A DNA stretch of 64,000 nucleotides from Magnolia sinica (Eukaryota; Streptophyta; Magnoliopsida; Magnoliales; Magnoliaceae), in NCBI RefSeq assembly GCF_029962835.1, contig NC_080584.1:84348862-84412861 (forward strand), in the 5' to 3' direction. The position numbers and the translations under genes are program-made. The notes under the pieces are model-generated. The model worked only from the letters and a program-made list of their open reading frames with translations. It was not told where the DNA came from and made no database searches. How positions within the stretch are numbered: the stretch's first letter is position 1; each line of letters opens with the position of its first letter. Shown here piece by piece: positions 12,200 through 24,900 of the stretch.

Positions 12200-15100
12200 T
12201 TATAGAAATATAGAGCTAAGAGCAAAATACAATTCCAATAGTAGTGATTGTCCAAAATGGAGATTATACAAGCCACAATATATATACCTAAAATGATTAA
12301 AGTTTAAAGTTTTTCATTTTCGCCCTATCTTCCAAAACATAATGACGGTGGCACAAGTCGATATATGCATACTCGTATGAAGGCTCGCTAGTACTTGCAT
12401 CAATATTATTACCTAGTTGGTGTCTTAAAACACCGTCCCAGGTGGAAGTAAGTAGCTAACTCAGTGGTTTTATTAATTATAAGTTACATATGTTATTAAC
12501 TTAATTAACATAGTTAATGATAAATAAGACATCAAGCATTTCTTAAATACTCTTATTAAATGTATGAATGAGATTATGAAATAATGCATGCATCTCACAA
12601 TTCAACACTCTCTCACAAGCGACTTTAATGCATATTTTGCAAATGGCAACACTCTCTCATCACACGACTCCAACGCCAAATTGCAACATTGTATTTAATG
12701 CAATGTAATTGATGCATATGTTAGCTAAGTAATTATTGAATTTCATTCATCCAGCATATTGGTAAAGCCAAGATATCGGCGTTATATCACGAGTCCTTAT
12801 CCGAATCATGTGGCTGTTGCTGCACTTAACGGCTCCTCACTAATGTCCTTTGATATAAATTTAGGTATCACCCGTTTATCTCATAAATCAGCGATTCCAA
12901 ATGTGCGGCATGATACCTAAATGTATATAAAGATCAGCTCATAATTGGTCATCACTTAAACACTGAGTATGATTACTCAGTTTTGAGGCACAGACTTATT
13001 ACATAAAATAAAATCACCACAAAAGAAAATAGCTCATCACCTAATTCCATTCATGCCCTGATCGTTTGAACGATACTCCGGCATGAAACCATCGGCTAGG
13101 TAATTTGACGATGGCCGTTCAAATAATAATTTATCACCTCTATTAATGCCCGTTGGTCACTGTGGGGAGACTCGTCACCCCAGCATCGGCCGATAGATCA
13201 GATACAGTGTCCCATATCATCATGCCCGCTCATGAGTCTTAGTCGGATTGTATCACACCAACAGTTATGAATGGATCATCAATTGGGAACAAGGTATCCT
13301 AGATTCAATTTAGTCGTGTTATACATTGTGAACATACATAATTAATCGGCTAGCAGACTAACTTGATTGACATGGGAGAACTTCGACCCAACTGGCATTG
13401 AGTGCAAACATTTAATGTAATGTAGCTACTGTTAGTCGTCTGTGATCAATCTGGGTCGATTGAAGAAGCATAGGGTAGCCGCCCTAACTCGGGTCACCCT
13501 TTTAGTTTGGGCAGTTAGCCAACTGACCCAACATCGTAACAATCATAAGTATGGTTATGAACTAAACACTATATTATACAATTATAACATAGGTTCTACT
13601 ATACAACTACTTAGGCATTTTATCAAATATGTAAACATTCATAGGGTATTACGTTCACTAAGGCATTAAATCAAATATGTGAGCATACATAAAGTAATAT
13701 AATCACTTAAGCATTAAGTCAAGCATATGAACATCAACAAAGCAACACATTTCACCACTTAGGTATTTAATCAAACATATGAGCATCCATATCTAACTAA
13801 TAGTATATATTATAGCAAAAACTAAAATGTTAACATATTAGCATGCAAAAATTAATCTATAAGCATCTAATCATTAACTGAAACCCTCAATGATTGATAA
13901 ATGATAACATAAAAATAATGGTCCGCACCTTTAAGGAATCTCCGATTTTGAGTTCTTAGGGTTAAAGATTTGGGGGAAAACAATTCCTCCATCAATTTCA
14001 AAGCAACTAGGTGAGATTCATGCAATTTAACAAAGAAAAGGCGTAGGTTAGGAAGTAGGGTTCGTTTCTTACCTCTCAATCTTGAGTGGAATGAATTCAA
14101 TAAAGGAGAATGTCAAAGCTAGGTCTTAATCAAAGGGAATCCATCAAGAACACTCCAAGAACTCCCTCATTCTCTATTTCTTTCTTTCTTTCTTGAAAAA
14201 AATTTGTATGGAGAGATGGGGTGCCCAAATAATGTTTTATATAATTCTAGAAGTTGTGCAAATGGCCCTAAGGGCTAAGTCTTCATTATACTCATCCTAT
14301 GGGAGAGTGTTTCTAACCTCTAGGGTTTACTATGGGGTGTACATGTCGATATACACCGTAGGATAGTTAACCCTAATGATGATCTACGTATGGATATGAT
14401 CGGCCTGCCATTTGGATGCGTTGATCAATGGGTATGATAAGAAGTCTGTTCGATAGTCACCGATGGTTGATCGGGACCACGGCTATACGGATATGTATGA
14501 GAAAATGTCTTTAGTCGATACCCGACTTTGGCCATGAATCGACGGTCCAAAAGCTACAATTCCATGAAAGAACAAAGTGAATAGTTTTACTTAGTTTCAG
14601 ATTTTCATCTAAGGTATTCAGACAACCTAAGCACTTGTCTTGTGAATCCAAGTTGAGCGATTCGAGTCACGACCTTAGCTCGATGTTTTGTGATGAACGT
14701 CAAGCCCATTAAGAAGAACGTCTTTCCATAGTCTTATATTTAGTGGCCTACTAACGAGCAATGTAGAGCTTGTTCGAATAATTAGGACATTTCTTGAATG
14801 AATTGGGTAGCGAGATTTCTTATGCGCAATGATTAGGGTTTGAATTAGGTAAGTTCATAGTGTGGCCTATTTGTAACTATAAAAAATAATTATTCAATTA
14901 TAATCACTTTAAACCATTGGTTCTTAGGCTAAAAGGATAATGTATCAGTTTGATTTGTTAATTAAGATCCAACCCCTATTTGTCTCAGCTTTAGGTAAAT
15001 CTTTATTTAGTTACGATTGTCTTGATTAGTCAGTGATAGGTCAGCTAGATTTAGGCTATATGTGAACAAATCACGTGACTAAACTCAATGTTTAAGTGAT

Positions 15101-15301
15101 CGGTTGGATTCGTTAGCTTCCTATAATTAATTAATCGGATTTATGCGGTTCTTTACTGATACTACCTGCGTATAGGCTAACATCGAATGTTAATGATTAG
15201 TAAGTTACAACATAAATTAATTATAGTGAAAAATTTTAAAGTTTTTTTTTAATTTTTTTATTTTATGAAAATCTAAAATAGCGAAAATCTAGAACATCAC
15301 A
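12200..15301 (-). mobile_element. Ty3/gypsy-type long LTR (solo, 3' end truncated), copy 1
   Basis: Reads on the minus strand from 15301, starting TGTGATGTTCTAGATTTTCG, a start I associate with long gypsy LTRs. A TATA box (minus, 14235-14243) lies about 1 kb in. It is collinear, inverted, with 48850-51731: shared words include CTAACTTACCCA-type blocks, GTTGGGTCAGTTGGCTAAC, and TTTAAAACACCAACTAGG. It lacks roughly the last 200 bp present in copy 2. No reverse transcriptase, integrase or gag is nearby. It inserted into an intron-like part of the hAT element. Confidence 0.5.
14235..14243 (-). promoter_or_regulatory. TATA box inside LTR copy 1
   Basis: The minus strand reads TATATAAAA, followed by TTATTTGGGCACCCCATCTC. 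The same arrangement (TATATAAG then GGGCACCCCATCTC) occurs in copy 2, suggesting the LTR promoter and U3/R boundary. Confidence 0.5.
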
Positions 15302-16049
15302 CTTAATTTATCAGTGTCAGGTTTTTTTGTTCTTTAAACTTTAGAACTTAGTTTATTTACGCCAACTTAATCCTTCTCTACTACATGTTATATTTGTGAT
15401 AGATTTTAATTATTATATGTTGTCTGATAGAAAATTTGAATTTGAATATTAAAAAGTTAAAAAAAAATTGAAAAATTAATTCAATCTAAAAATGAGCTCT
15501 TAATAAATTTATAATTAATAAAAATAAAAATATAATATGTATACATGAAGATTAGTAAATTTATTAGAGTCGGAAAAAATATATATATACATTTTTTTAA
15601 ATGATATCAATGAACATATTCATAACGATAAACTTCAAAAAAATTAGAAAAAAAATAAACATGAATTGAAAGCGACAATTTCTTATAAGATTCATATAAA
15701 GATGATGCAAACAGTAATAAAATATCAGATTATATACCTATAAATATTTATGATATAGGATGATAGGATAATATTAATACAAATTTAAGAGATTTATTAG
15801 TAGAAAAATGTCTAATTTGAAATATAATTTAAAATTTCTTATTAAAGTAAACTGTAAACATTTTTCTATGGCACATTACATTCAAAATTTGCTAAACAGA
15901 GAAAATCATGATAGTAAATTGTTAATATATCAAAAGATTTTGATATGATATTTTGTTTTTATTGGAAGTTGTTTGAATTAAAAAATAACCAAAATCAATT
16001 AGTGAATAAATGAATTCGAAATTAGAATAATCTTAATTTTAATCTTAAA

Positions 16050-16206
16050 GAAGTAGTAGACTGAGTGAAAGATACCTCGTTTCAACATTGAGGTCTTTGT
16101 TTCGATCCTTGGTAGGGGTGGCTAACAGTGAAGTGTGAACTAATAGTGGGGTGTACTAACAAGCTAACAGAAAGAAAAGAAAATGGAAAAAAAAAAAAAA
16201 AAAAAA
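16050..16206 (+). mobile_element. tRNA-derived SINE inserted in the hAT transposase
   Basis: Starts GAAGTAGTAGACTGAG, has a degenerate B-box (GTTTCGATCC), the body word GGTAGGGGTGGCTAACAGTG, and ends in a poly-A tail. The flanks CTTAAA at 16044-16049 and 16207-16212 match. The transposase reading resumes on the far side, confirming an insertion. It is related to the inverted copy at 20690-20812. Confidence 0.7.
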
Positions 16207-16733
16207 CTTAAACAACAAATACACATATTACTAAAATGAATGCTTGGGTTGATTTGGAAACAAGATTAATAAAAACAAGATAATTGATGCAAATGTTCAA
16301 GATCAAATCAACAAAGAACAAGGGCATTAAAAAAAAAAGTACTAATGAGAATTATTGTTATTGTGAAATTTTTTTTTATAAATAATTTTATATTTTGTAG
16401 AAGAAATGAAAGGATTTATGAAAATAATAATAAAACTTTTTTGAGTTTAATTGAAATGATTTCAGAATTTGACTCATTAATGGAAGAACATGTTTGACAT
16501 ATCCTTTTGGACACAATATACAAAATGATTTAATACATATGCTAGTGTGTGAAGCAAAAATAATATAATAATTATAAAAATTAAGGAAGCAAAATACTTT
16601 TCAGTTATACTCAATTATACTCACGATGCAAATCATAAAGAACAAATGACTCTCATATTACAATGTGTAAATGTTTCAATAAATCTAACATATAATTTAT
16701 TTAGATTTTCTTAATTTTCAGAATTCATTAAAT

Positions 16734-16736
<3 letters not shown>

Positions 16737-16818
<82 letters not shown>
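16737..16818. repeat. (TA)n microsatellite
   Basis: An uninterrupted TA run of about 80 bp inside the hAT pseudogene. Confidence 0.95.
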
Positions 16819-16819
<1 letters not shown>

Positions 16820-18800
16820 CATAGACTTGATATTAATGATATAAGTGCAAGGATACGACATTGAATCTAATATGAAAGGAAAAAAAAAAAAATGTATACA
16901 AAAAAAAGTTATTAAATATAAATCCTAGAGGCTTCTATATATTATGTGGTTGTTATAACCTTAACCCATTACTTATTGATATGATAAACTCTTGTACCAA
17001 AGTTTTATCTCTTTTTTTTTTCTTTCTTTTCTTTTTTAGAATGATGCAACATATATTTTTATTATTTTTTTCTTTCACAAAGCGGTAGAAAAGTTTACAA
17101 GAAAAATCTTCATATTAATTCTTAAATCATTATCATAAACACGTTGGGAAAGTCGTATTGAAAGTGTTAAAGTAATAATATACTAAATACCAGAAATAAG
17201 ATATGCTTTATTTCGATCAATGGAAACTAAAGAAGATGCCAAAACAAGAAGTTAAGTTGAAAGTTTAGCGACAAATGATATGAAAATTTTTTAAGTATTT
17301 GTTAGGCAGGACCATATGGTATAACATATTATTTATTGTTAATATAATTAGTAAGAACTTATAAAGTAAAGAGACACAAATTGATCGTTGTTATAGATAA
17401 ATTAAAGAGTTTTACTAAATATTTTTAAAAATATAGAGAAAATAGTTTTGAATCAGATATGATTTCTTCTAAAGATAGTGCAATTAATTAAAATAAAAAT
17501 AAAATCGGTATTTTGTGAAAAATGTAAAATACATAGAAACATTTGATTTTAAAAAAATTAAAATCATATATAGTAGATCAATTCATCTCTTAAATTCATA
17601 ATAGGTTTGAACAATTTAAAGCCTGTGAAGATATTTTTGGTTTTTTATTTGATTTAAAAGAATTAAAATTATTAAATGATATTGATTTGAAAAAATATTT
17701 TCTTAACCTTGGTCCAGATGTACTTCTATGAGTACTTTGGAGAAAATTTCGTTAAATTTGTTCCAACAAATGTAGAATTTACCTCCTTTAGTCACCACAA
17801 TATTATTTGCTCCAAAATCAATTACCTCCTTCGGTCCCATACCTACTATCGATAGAATATTATTGACAATACCTATAATAGTTGTTTATACAAAAATGAA
17901 CTTTTTTTTGAAACTTTAATAAAATTCTAAGTATGATTAAGTGAATTGACCATATTATCATAAAAAGATTTGGCTAACAAATTTGACTATATAAAATTAA
18001 TTAATAATTTTGCGTTTCAAAAGGTTAAAAAGGGTGGACTTTAAATAAACTATAAGTACTAAGATTCTTTCAATACCGAGTTCCTTAACTAATTAATTAG
18101 CTTTGGTTATGTTTTAAATTAAATCTTAATATCTTCCTGTAGATCTCAATATATTATGATATTTGACTTTTATTATGAATATATTCCTTGTTATCATTTT
18201 GTTCCATTATTTCATTTTATTTCAGGGAGTTTGTATCCATTAAAAAAATAAAAAATAAAAAAATAAAAATAAAAATCCAAGAAGATAAAATCAGACTTAA
18301 TATTTTGAGTTTTTATATAAAATTCTTTTGCTGATACGCTTGGTTTATCGGCCTCTACTGATATATCGGCTGATATGATATTGGTATCGGAGCTGACCAA
18401 TATGAACTATGATACCGTCTATTTATTTTTTTATCATGTGCTCATCCAAGTGTTCTTAGTAGTTGGGCAAAACCTTCTCCTGTGACCAAACACTAGTCTA
18501 ATGTACCTTTTTATAAAATTATTATTTTTAAGTAATATTAATTTATTAATATTTTAAATAAAAAAGAAGGCTTCATTTGAATCCTGTGATGCTTCAACCC
18601 TAAAGACCGCCCCTATGATAGCATTCGTTCATAGGTGTACCGGATGTGTATCATGTGGCCGGTTCATGTCATGTGAGCCATGCCCACGTTTGTAGCTTCT
18701 TCGTTCAGTCAAAATGATGGATGATACACGTACGTAACGTGTATGTTCATGTATGTTGAAGTGAGGACATGCATGCTATATGATATTCAAATGTTCAACC

Positions 18801-19295
18801 AGGCGTGGATTGCCTGCAACTCTTTTCAGTCGTCTGAAGTTAGGTGGGGCCCACCGAGATGTCTTGATAAATCCACCCGTCCATCCGTTTTTCCAGCTCG
18901 TATTAAACACATGAACTAAAAAATGAGGTAGACTCAAAATTAGCAAGGGCTACATTGACAGGAAACAGTAGGAATTAAACGAACGTCCACTTTTGAAACA
19001 TTCATGTGGCCACAGAAATTCTAGATCAGGCTAATATTTTTGTTTTTAAGTTTCCCAGTAGGAGTGATGGCATGCATATAAACATCAAAGCAAACCCTGA
19101 GAAGATATCAACGGTGAGAATTTCCCTCTCCACACTTTCATGTCGTGTGGCCCACTTGAGTTTTCGATCTGCCTCGTTTGCATAACTATATAGTAACATG
19201 AGTTTGAAAAACGGATGGACGGGGTGGATTTCTCTTCAACATCACGTTGGGCTCCTCTGCGTTTTGTTCATGTCCACGTACGCATGCATGCATGT
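18801..19295. mobile_element. Foldback MITE, subfamily A2
   Basis: The left tip GGCGTGGATTGCCTGCAAC matches the A2 tip. The arms GATAAATCCACCCGTCCATC and GGATGGACGGGGTGGATTTC are inverted copies. Internal GACAGGAAACAGTAGGAATT matches the family. The right tip is worn. Confidence 0.6.
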
Positions 19296-19852
19296 CCACT
19301 TCACATGATCACGACTGCTCTACTAAAATCCAAGGAGGTTGTTTGCTCCAACGTTTCAATCGGTGGGCCTTTCATTAAAGTGACGTTTACAGCCGTTAGC
19401 AGCAGCGCACATGAACTCAATCTAATTCTTCACGTGCCAAACATAAATGAATGACATGTGCCAGTTTGAATGCACATGTGGATCATCCGGACTGTTCATT
19501 GGGTGGTTTGCATGATGCGTGTTTCTTAGCCGTAGAATCAGCTGGTCGAAGAATAAGGTGGGCCTCCATGTTTGTAAATTGACGTTTATGAAAATGAAAC
19601 GGTGGTTTAGAATCAATGAGCATGTGTAACCCATATGACGAACGACTCGCTTGGTTTCTAGAATAAGATAAACAAAGTAAGGTACTATCTGATGAACGTC
19701 CTAGATCTGAGACACGTGGGACGTTGACTACATTCGGTGTGATTGTGTTTGGCGCTTGAAGATACCGAATCGGATCTTGTAAAGAAAACGAATCGATTGA
19801 TATCAAAATGGCACCGACCAGCACCAACGTAGTACTGGAGGGATCACTACCG
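19296..19852. other. Intergenic sequence, no gene
   Basis: Open frames here have no recognisable domain and no splice structure. Nothing else was identified. Confidence 0.35.
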
Positions 19853-20063
19853 AATCTGAGTCGTGATGTATGTGTTTTATCTCTGCCGTCCATCCATTTC
19901 ATCAGATTATTTTAGGGGGTGAGTCCAAAAAATAAAACAAAAGCAAATCTCAGGTGTACCACACTTGTTATGATTGAACTTCAACGGTTAAAAACTCTCT
20001 CGGGTTCACTGTAATATTTATTTGCATTCCAACCTGATGAGTGAGGATAGAGTTAAAGACAGA
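19853..20063. mobile_element. Foldback MITE A, left half only
   Basis: The left arm GATGTATGTGTTTTATCTCT and the central ATTCCAACCTGATGAGTGAG are present, then similarity stops at the next element. Confidence 0.5.
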
Positions 20064-20440
20064 TTAGGTACGACGCCCTGACCGTGGGTACCACCTGGAT
20101 GCTTGTGTATAAATCCATACGATCCATCAGTTTTTCCATATCATTTCAGGACATGGCCAAAATAAAATTAACTAGATATCTCTTAGGTAGACCACACCAC
20201 AGGAAACAGTGTTTATCACCGTTAAAAACTTCCCAAGGTCTACAGTAATATTTATTTGTTATTCAACGTGATTGATAAGGTTGCACTGACATGGATGAAA
20301 GTAAAATACAAATATTAACTTGATCCAAAACTTTTGTGGCCCTTAGAAGCTTTTAATGGTGGTAATTCAATTCATGTGGTCCACTGAAACTTGTATCTAC
20401 TTTATGCTTGCAAAATGCATACATCGAGGTAGGCCCCATA
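20064..20440. mobile_element. Foldback MITE, family A
   Basis: Starts at a family tip-like word (CAGATTAGGTACGACGCCC) and runs through GTGTATAAATCCATACG, CAGGAAACAGTGTTTATC and TTGATCCAAAACTTTTGTGG to an inverted right arm ending TGCATACATCGAGGTAGGCC. Confidence 0.5.
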
Positions 20441-20689
20441 GAGCTCTTCTAGCACAGATGTCGGGTGCTGGAGAGGTCTTGAATGCATCCATCCTTTGAA
20501 TTCCTATCACCATCCGTTGATCCAAACCGTTTATTAGGATGAGTCAGAAAATTGTGTCCATCATTTTAACCATTGAAAAATTGGCTTTTAAAAAATAAAA
20601 TAAAAATAAAAATTCTGTGTATTTAAAGGATTGAAATGTTGAAATATGATATACTTTTAAGGAATTATTATTATTATTATTATTATTTT

Positions 20690-20812
20690 AGGGTTAGGTT
20701 GTTAGTACACACCCATGTCGGTAGACACACTCCATGTTAGCCACCCCCACTAGGGATCGATACCAAGAACGAGGTATCTCCACTCAGTCTGCCAGTTGAG
20801 CTATGGATCTGG
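20690..20812 (-). mobile_element. tRNA-derived SINE
   Basis: On the minus strand it reads ATAGCTCAACTGGCAGACTG (A-box region) and GGTATCGATCCC (B-box-like), then the GGGGTGGCTAACATGGAGTG body. On the plus strand its 3' end abuts a TTA repeat that may be the tail. Same family as 16050-16206. Confidence 0.6.
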
Positions 20813-20888
20813 TTCGATATTTGCATACAAGCTATGGATACAAGTTATAAATCCAGATCCACTTTAAACAAGCTCAATCTGCCAGTTG

Positions 20889-20982
20889 AGCTTGCTCCGG
20901 TGGTAGACTCTCGGGAGTTTCAACACCCGGTCAAGGGTTCGAGTATCCATAGGTGGTGAATTCCCACTACAGTGTGAGTGTG
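20889..20982 (+). mobile_element. tRNA-derived SINE, 5' fragment
   Basis: Has A-box-like CTCCGGTGGTAGACTC and B-box GGTTCGAGTATCC, followed by AGGTGGTGAATTCCCACTAC. Nearly the same head as the complete copy at 53121-53270. The 3' part and tail are missing, and a MITE arm follows directly. Confidence 0.6.
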
Positions 20983-21180
20983 TGGTGGGGCCCACCATGA
21001 TGTATGTGAGAAATTCACAGTCTATCTGATTTTCCCAAATGATATTTGAATACGAGCCTAAAAATCGAGGCAGATCCAAAACTCAAGTGGGCCGGCCCAA
21101 GAAGATTTAACTGGAAAAAAAGATAAATGACATGGATTAAACACAGACATCAAGGTAAAGTCCTCTTCTTGTGTGGCTTG
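20983..21180. mobile_element. Foldback MITE A2 left half, cut by the copia element
   Basis: The left arm (GGGCCCACCATGATGTATGT, then GAGAAATTCACAG) and the AGGCAGATCCAAAACTCAAG block are present. The copia LTR starts at 21181. Confidence 0.5.
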
Positions 21181-21923
21181 TGATGGGATTTTTCTCCCAT
21201 GCTCAACCGGTTGTGAGCCTTGCTCGACCGGTCGTGGACTGGTACTCGACCATTCATAGGTTCTAGTCGTGACACGACTCAAAGTCTAGCGAGTTCGAAC
21301 TAATTTTCTCTGGGGTGCTTGACTGGTCGTGGGTGGTTCACGATCGGTCGTGGGTTGCACTCGACCGGCCGTAGACTTGGCACAACTAATCGTAGTTACG
21401 CAGATTCGTTCCGCGATTTTGCGCGGATTTCGTTTCGCAAGTCCTTTCGCAACTGGAATGCCGAAGGGAGTTTCCTAAAACTATAAAAAGGGGTCTTTAG
21501 GATTTTTTCTAGTGCATGGATGTATATGAAAAACACAAAAAGGCTATCAAAGGTGTGAGAGAAAGAGAAAGAGAGAGAGGAAGCTTGTGGAAGGAAGATT
21601 ATGCTCGTGGAGGTTATCTACTGTGTAATTTATATCTCAGCACTCCTACGTCCTCGTAATCGGTTAGATCTCTCCGTTTTCTTTTATTCTCTTACTGTTT
21701 ATTCACTCCTGCGTGAGTGAAGAAGGTTGTAACGTTCTACTTCATAGTAGATTGTTGATCTGGACGAGGTCTCGTGGTTTTTGCCTCTTTGAAGGTTTTC
21801 CACGTAAAAATCTCTTGTGTGGTGTGTGGTTGATGCTTTGATTTATTTCATTGCTTTATTATTCTATAATTCTGGTTTGTTCTGGAGAATTAGATCCTAA
21901 GGTTTTGTGCAAGGCCCCCAAAA
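21181..21923 (+). repeat. 5' LTR of the copia element
   Basis: 743 bp. The first 220 bp hold about seven relatives of the palindromic phrase CTCGACCGGTCGTG. The leader-like end contains GTGTGAGAGAAAGAGAAAG and GGTTTTGTGCAAGGCCCCC. The terminal CA has become AA. Confidence 0.9.
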
Positions 21924-21926
21924 AAG

Positions 21927-21939
21927 TGATATTAGATCT
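21927..21939 (+). promoter_or_regulatory. Primer binding site, worn
   Basis: TGATATTAGATCT corresponds to the usual plant initiator-Met tRNA site TGGTATCAGAGC with several changes, and lies 3 nt after the LTR. Confidence 0.6.
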
Positions 21940-21973
21940 AAGTTCATTGAACGGGTAGGATCGGTTTTGAGTT

Positions 21974-24900
21974 ATGGAAGGTAGCTCATCAAGGATGATC
22001 AGCCTCAATGGTTATAACTGGACCATATGGAAGGTTAAGATGGAAGACTTGCTTTATTACAAGGACCTATATTCTTCAATTTTAGGCATATCAGCAAAAT
22101 CCAAGGATATATCTGATGATGATTGGAAGAAGATGGACCGAAAGGCGGTAGGGTTTATTAGACAATGGTTGGATGATTCAGTGTTCCACCATGTGTCTAC
22201 GGAAACCTTAGCCGCTAGCCTATGATTGAAATTAGAAGGGTTGTATGAGAGGAAAACAACCGGTAATAAAATTTTTCTGATAAGGTGACTTGTGAATCTT
22301 AAGTTCAAGAATGGTGGTTATGTGGCTAAGCACATGAATGAGGTCAGCAATATAGTGCATCAACTCTTTTCTATGAAGATGGTCTTGGATGATGAACTGC
22401 AGGCTTTACTTTTGCTTAGTTCATTGCCTGACAGTTGGGAGACATTGGTGGTGTCTCTAAGTAACTCCGCGTCAGACGGAAAGATATTCATAGAACAGGT
22501 AACCAGTTATCTCTTCAACGAGGAGACAAGGAGGAAGTCTCAGGGGTCTACTCAGCAAGAGGCCCTTGTGACACAGGAACGGGGGAGAGGAAAGAACAAG
22601 AAGGGCAGGAAGGCCTGAGATAAATTAAGAGGCAAGTCGAGTAACAGAAAGTATGTTGATTGCTGAAATTGTGGCAAGAAGGGCGACTACAAGCATGAAT
22701 GTCGTAGTAAGAAGAACGACAAGAAAGGAAAAGGAAATGAGAAGAAAGATGAATTAAACTCCACTGCAGTTGCTTTAGATGGCGACGTTGTAATTATTCT
22801 TTCAGCAGATCATGATATATGTCTCACGGCTACAAGTCAGGACACCGACTAGGTGATTGACTCGGGAGCTTTTTTTCATGCGACTCCATGCAAGGATTTC
22901 TTTACAGGCTACAAGTCAGGTGACTATAGGACCGTAAAGATGAAAAATTCTAGTGTATCGAAGATCGTAGTGGTTGGTGATATTTACGTGAAGACTAATG
23001 TGGATTGCACATTGGTTCTCAGGGATGTGAGGCATATCCCAGACCTTCGTCTCAACTTGATGTTGACAGGAAGGCTGGATGATGATGGCTATGAAAGTCG
23101 GTTTGCTGGTGGGCCCTGGAAGCTCATCAAGGGTTCTTTGATCGTCGCCAGAGGAAAAGTGTTGCACCCTTTACAAGGCAAGTGTCAGTATGTGCAAGGG
23201 TGAGTTGAATGCAGCGGAAGATTTAGCTATTGACATATGACACAGGTGTCTAGGCCACATGAGTGAAAAAGGACTTCAGGTACTAGCAAAGAAGCAGCTC
23301 CTTCTAGACGTGATAGGTATACCTCTCAAAACCTGTTTTGATTATTTATCAGGAAAACAGCATAGAGTATTATTTATTAAAACTGTTTCTCATGTTAATA
23401 AAGTGCATGCATTAGATTTGGTTTATTCTGATGTTTGTGGTCTTATGAGGACAAAAACCTTAGGTGGGGCATTATATTCTGTTACTTTTATAGATGATGC
23501 ATCTAGGAGGGTTTGGGTTTATGCTTTAAAATCTAAGGACGAGGTCTTTGGTGTGTTTAAATTGTTTCATGCTATGGTCGAGAGAGAGACAAGTAGATCA
23601 TTGAAGTGCATCCGCACTGACAATAGTGGTGAATACATTGGCGACTTTCATGAGTATTGTAAGTCCCTAGGTATACGGCATGAATAGACGGTTCCTAAGA
23701 CCCCCCAGCATAATGGTGTAGCTGAGTGAATGAATCGCACCATTGTTGAGAGAATCAGATGCATGTTATCCCATGCAAAATTGCCCAAGACGTTCTAAGG
23801 AGAAGCAATGCATACGGTGGTATATTGGATAAACAGGTCTCCATCAGCCCCGTTGAATGGAGAAGTGCCTGAGAAGGTGTGCACTGGACATGATCCATCG
23901 TACAGTCATCTCAGGGTGTTTGGAAGCAGGGCATCCGTTCACGTACCAAAGGACGAGAGGTCCAAGCTCGATATGAAGATCAGGCAGTGTGTGTTCTTAG
24001 GGTACAGTGATGAAAAATTCGGTTATAGATTGTGGGATCCGACAGAGAGGAAACTCGTCAGGAGCAGAGATGTGGTTTTCTTTGAAGATCAGTGTATAAA
24101 AGACATTGGTAAGCCAGAAAAGAACCAGCCTAGTTTAGGTGAGCTAGAGGACATGGATCCGATTATTCCTCCTATGGTGCCTGATGACGGGGGAGTACAG
24201 AAATGTGCATAAGGCGAGGGAGTTCCTTCAAAAGATGGACCAAGAGAGCAGCCCCCACTTAATCCACCTATTGAGCCACAAGTGAGGAGATCATCTAGGG
24301 ATAGACAGCCGTCTAAGAGGTACTCGTCGCATGAGTACATTATGCCGACTGATGGGGGAGAGCCAGAAGATTATTCTGAGGCCCTAGCCGATGAGCATAA
24401 GGGGGAGTAGTTGAAAGCTATGAAAGAGGAGATGAAATCCTTGCATAAGAATCACACTTATGATATAGTGAAATTGCCTAAGGGCAAGAAAGCTTTGAGT
24501 AACAAATGTGTGTTAAGAAAGAAGGTTGAGCAGAAGAATTCACAGACGAGGTTCAAGGCCAGACTTGTGGAGAAAGGATTTGGTCAGAAGAAAGGCATAA
24601 ACTTCGAGGAGATATTCTCACCAGTGGTGAAGATGACATCCATGCGGGTGTTTCTTAGGTTGGCGGCTAACATGGATCTGGAGATAAAGCATTTGGATGT
24701 TAAAACTATCTTTTTCCATAGTGACCTGGAAGAAGAGATCTACATGCACCAACCAGAGGGGTTCGAAGTCAAGGGCAAAGAGCATATGGTGTGTACGCTA
24801 AGGAAGAGCTTGTATGGGCTAAAACAAGCTCCACGGCAATGGTACAAGAAGTTCGACTCGTTTATGTTATAGCATGGGTGTGACAAAATGGAGTCGGACC

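Larger units (their letters stand above)
15422..18035 (+). pseudogene. hAT transposase pseudogene, ZMYM1-like (DUF4371 and C-terminal dimerisation domain)
   Basis: Broken by stops and shifts in all frames, but recognisable peptides occur in family order. N-terminal: IEKLIQSKNELL (about 15459), then DYIPINIYD and NLRDLLVEK (about 15730-15800). TTF-like region: LLIYQKIL and YWKLF (about 15920). DUF4371: ITKMNAWVDLETRL is split from the upstream part by a SINE, followed by VQDQINKEQGH and AKYFSVIL with [15 protein letters not shown] (about 16590-16690). Catalytic region: QGYD.ESNMKG (about 16850), then TRWESRIESVKV and EIRYALFRSMET (about 17140-17230). Later RFEQFKACEDIFGFLFDL (about 17610) and the C-terminal FDYIKLINNF (about 17980). 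The transposase excised and reintegrated hAT elements; this copy cannot be functional. Confidence 0.8.
11381..18614 (+). mobile_element. hAT transposon (ZMYM1/DUF4371 type), complete ends, dead, with nested insertions
   Basis: The left end is CAGGCTTGGCTCGA and the right end is ACCGCCCCT, its loose inverse. Flanking 8-mers ATGATAGT (11373-11380) and ATGATAGC (18615-18622) form a 7-of-8 target duplication, the hAT length. Inside lie a leader-like segment, AT-rich introns and a heavily broken transposase (15422-18035). A gypsy-type LTR (12200-15301), a SINE (16050-16206) and a TA microsatellite interrupt it. Removing the LTR leaves about 4.1 kb. Confidence 0.75.

Noticed and set aside
20690..20982. 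tRNA genes
   Set aside because: A- and B-box-like words are present, but no cloverleaf closes, and related copies have poly-A tails and target duplications: they are SINEs.
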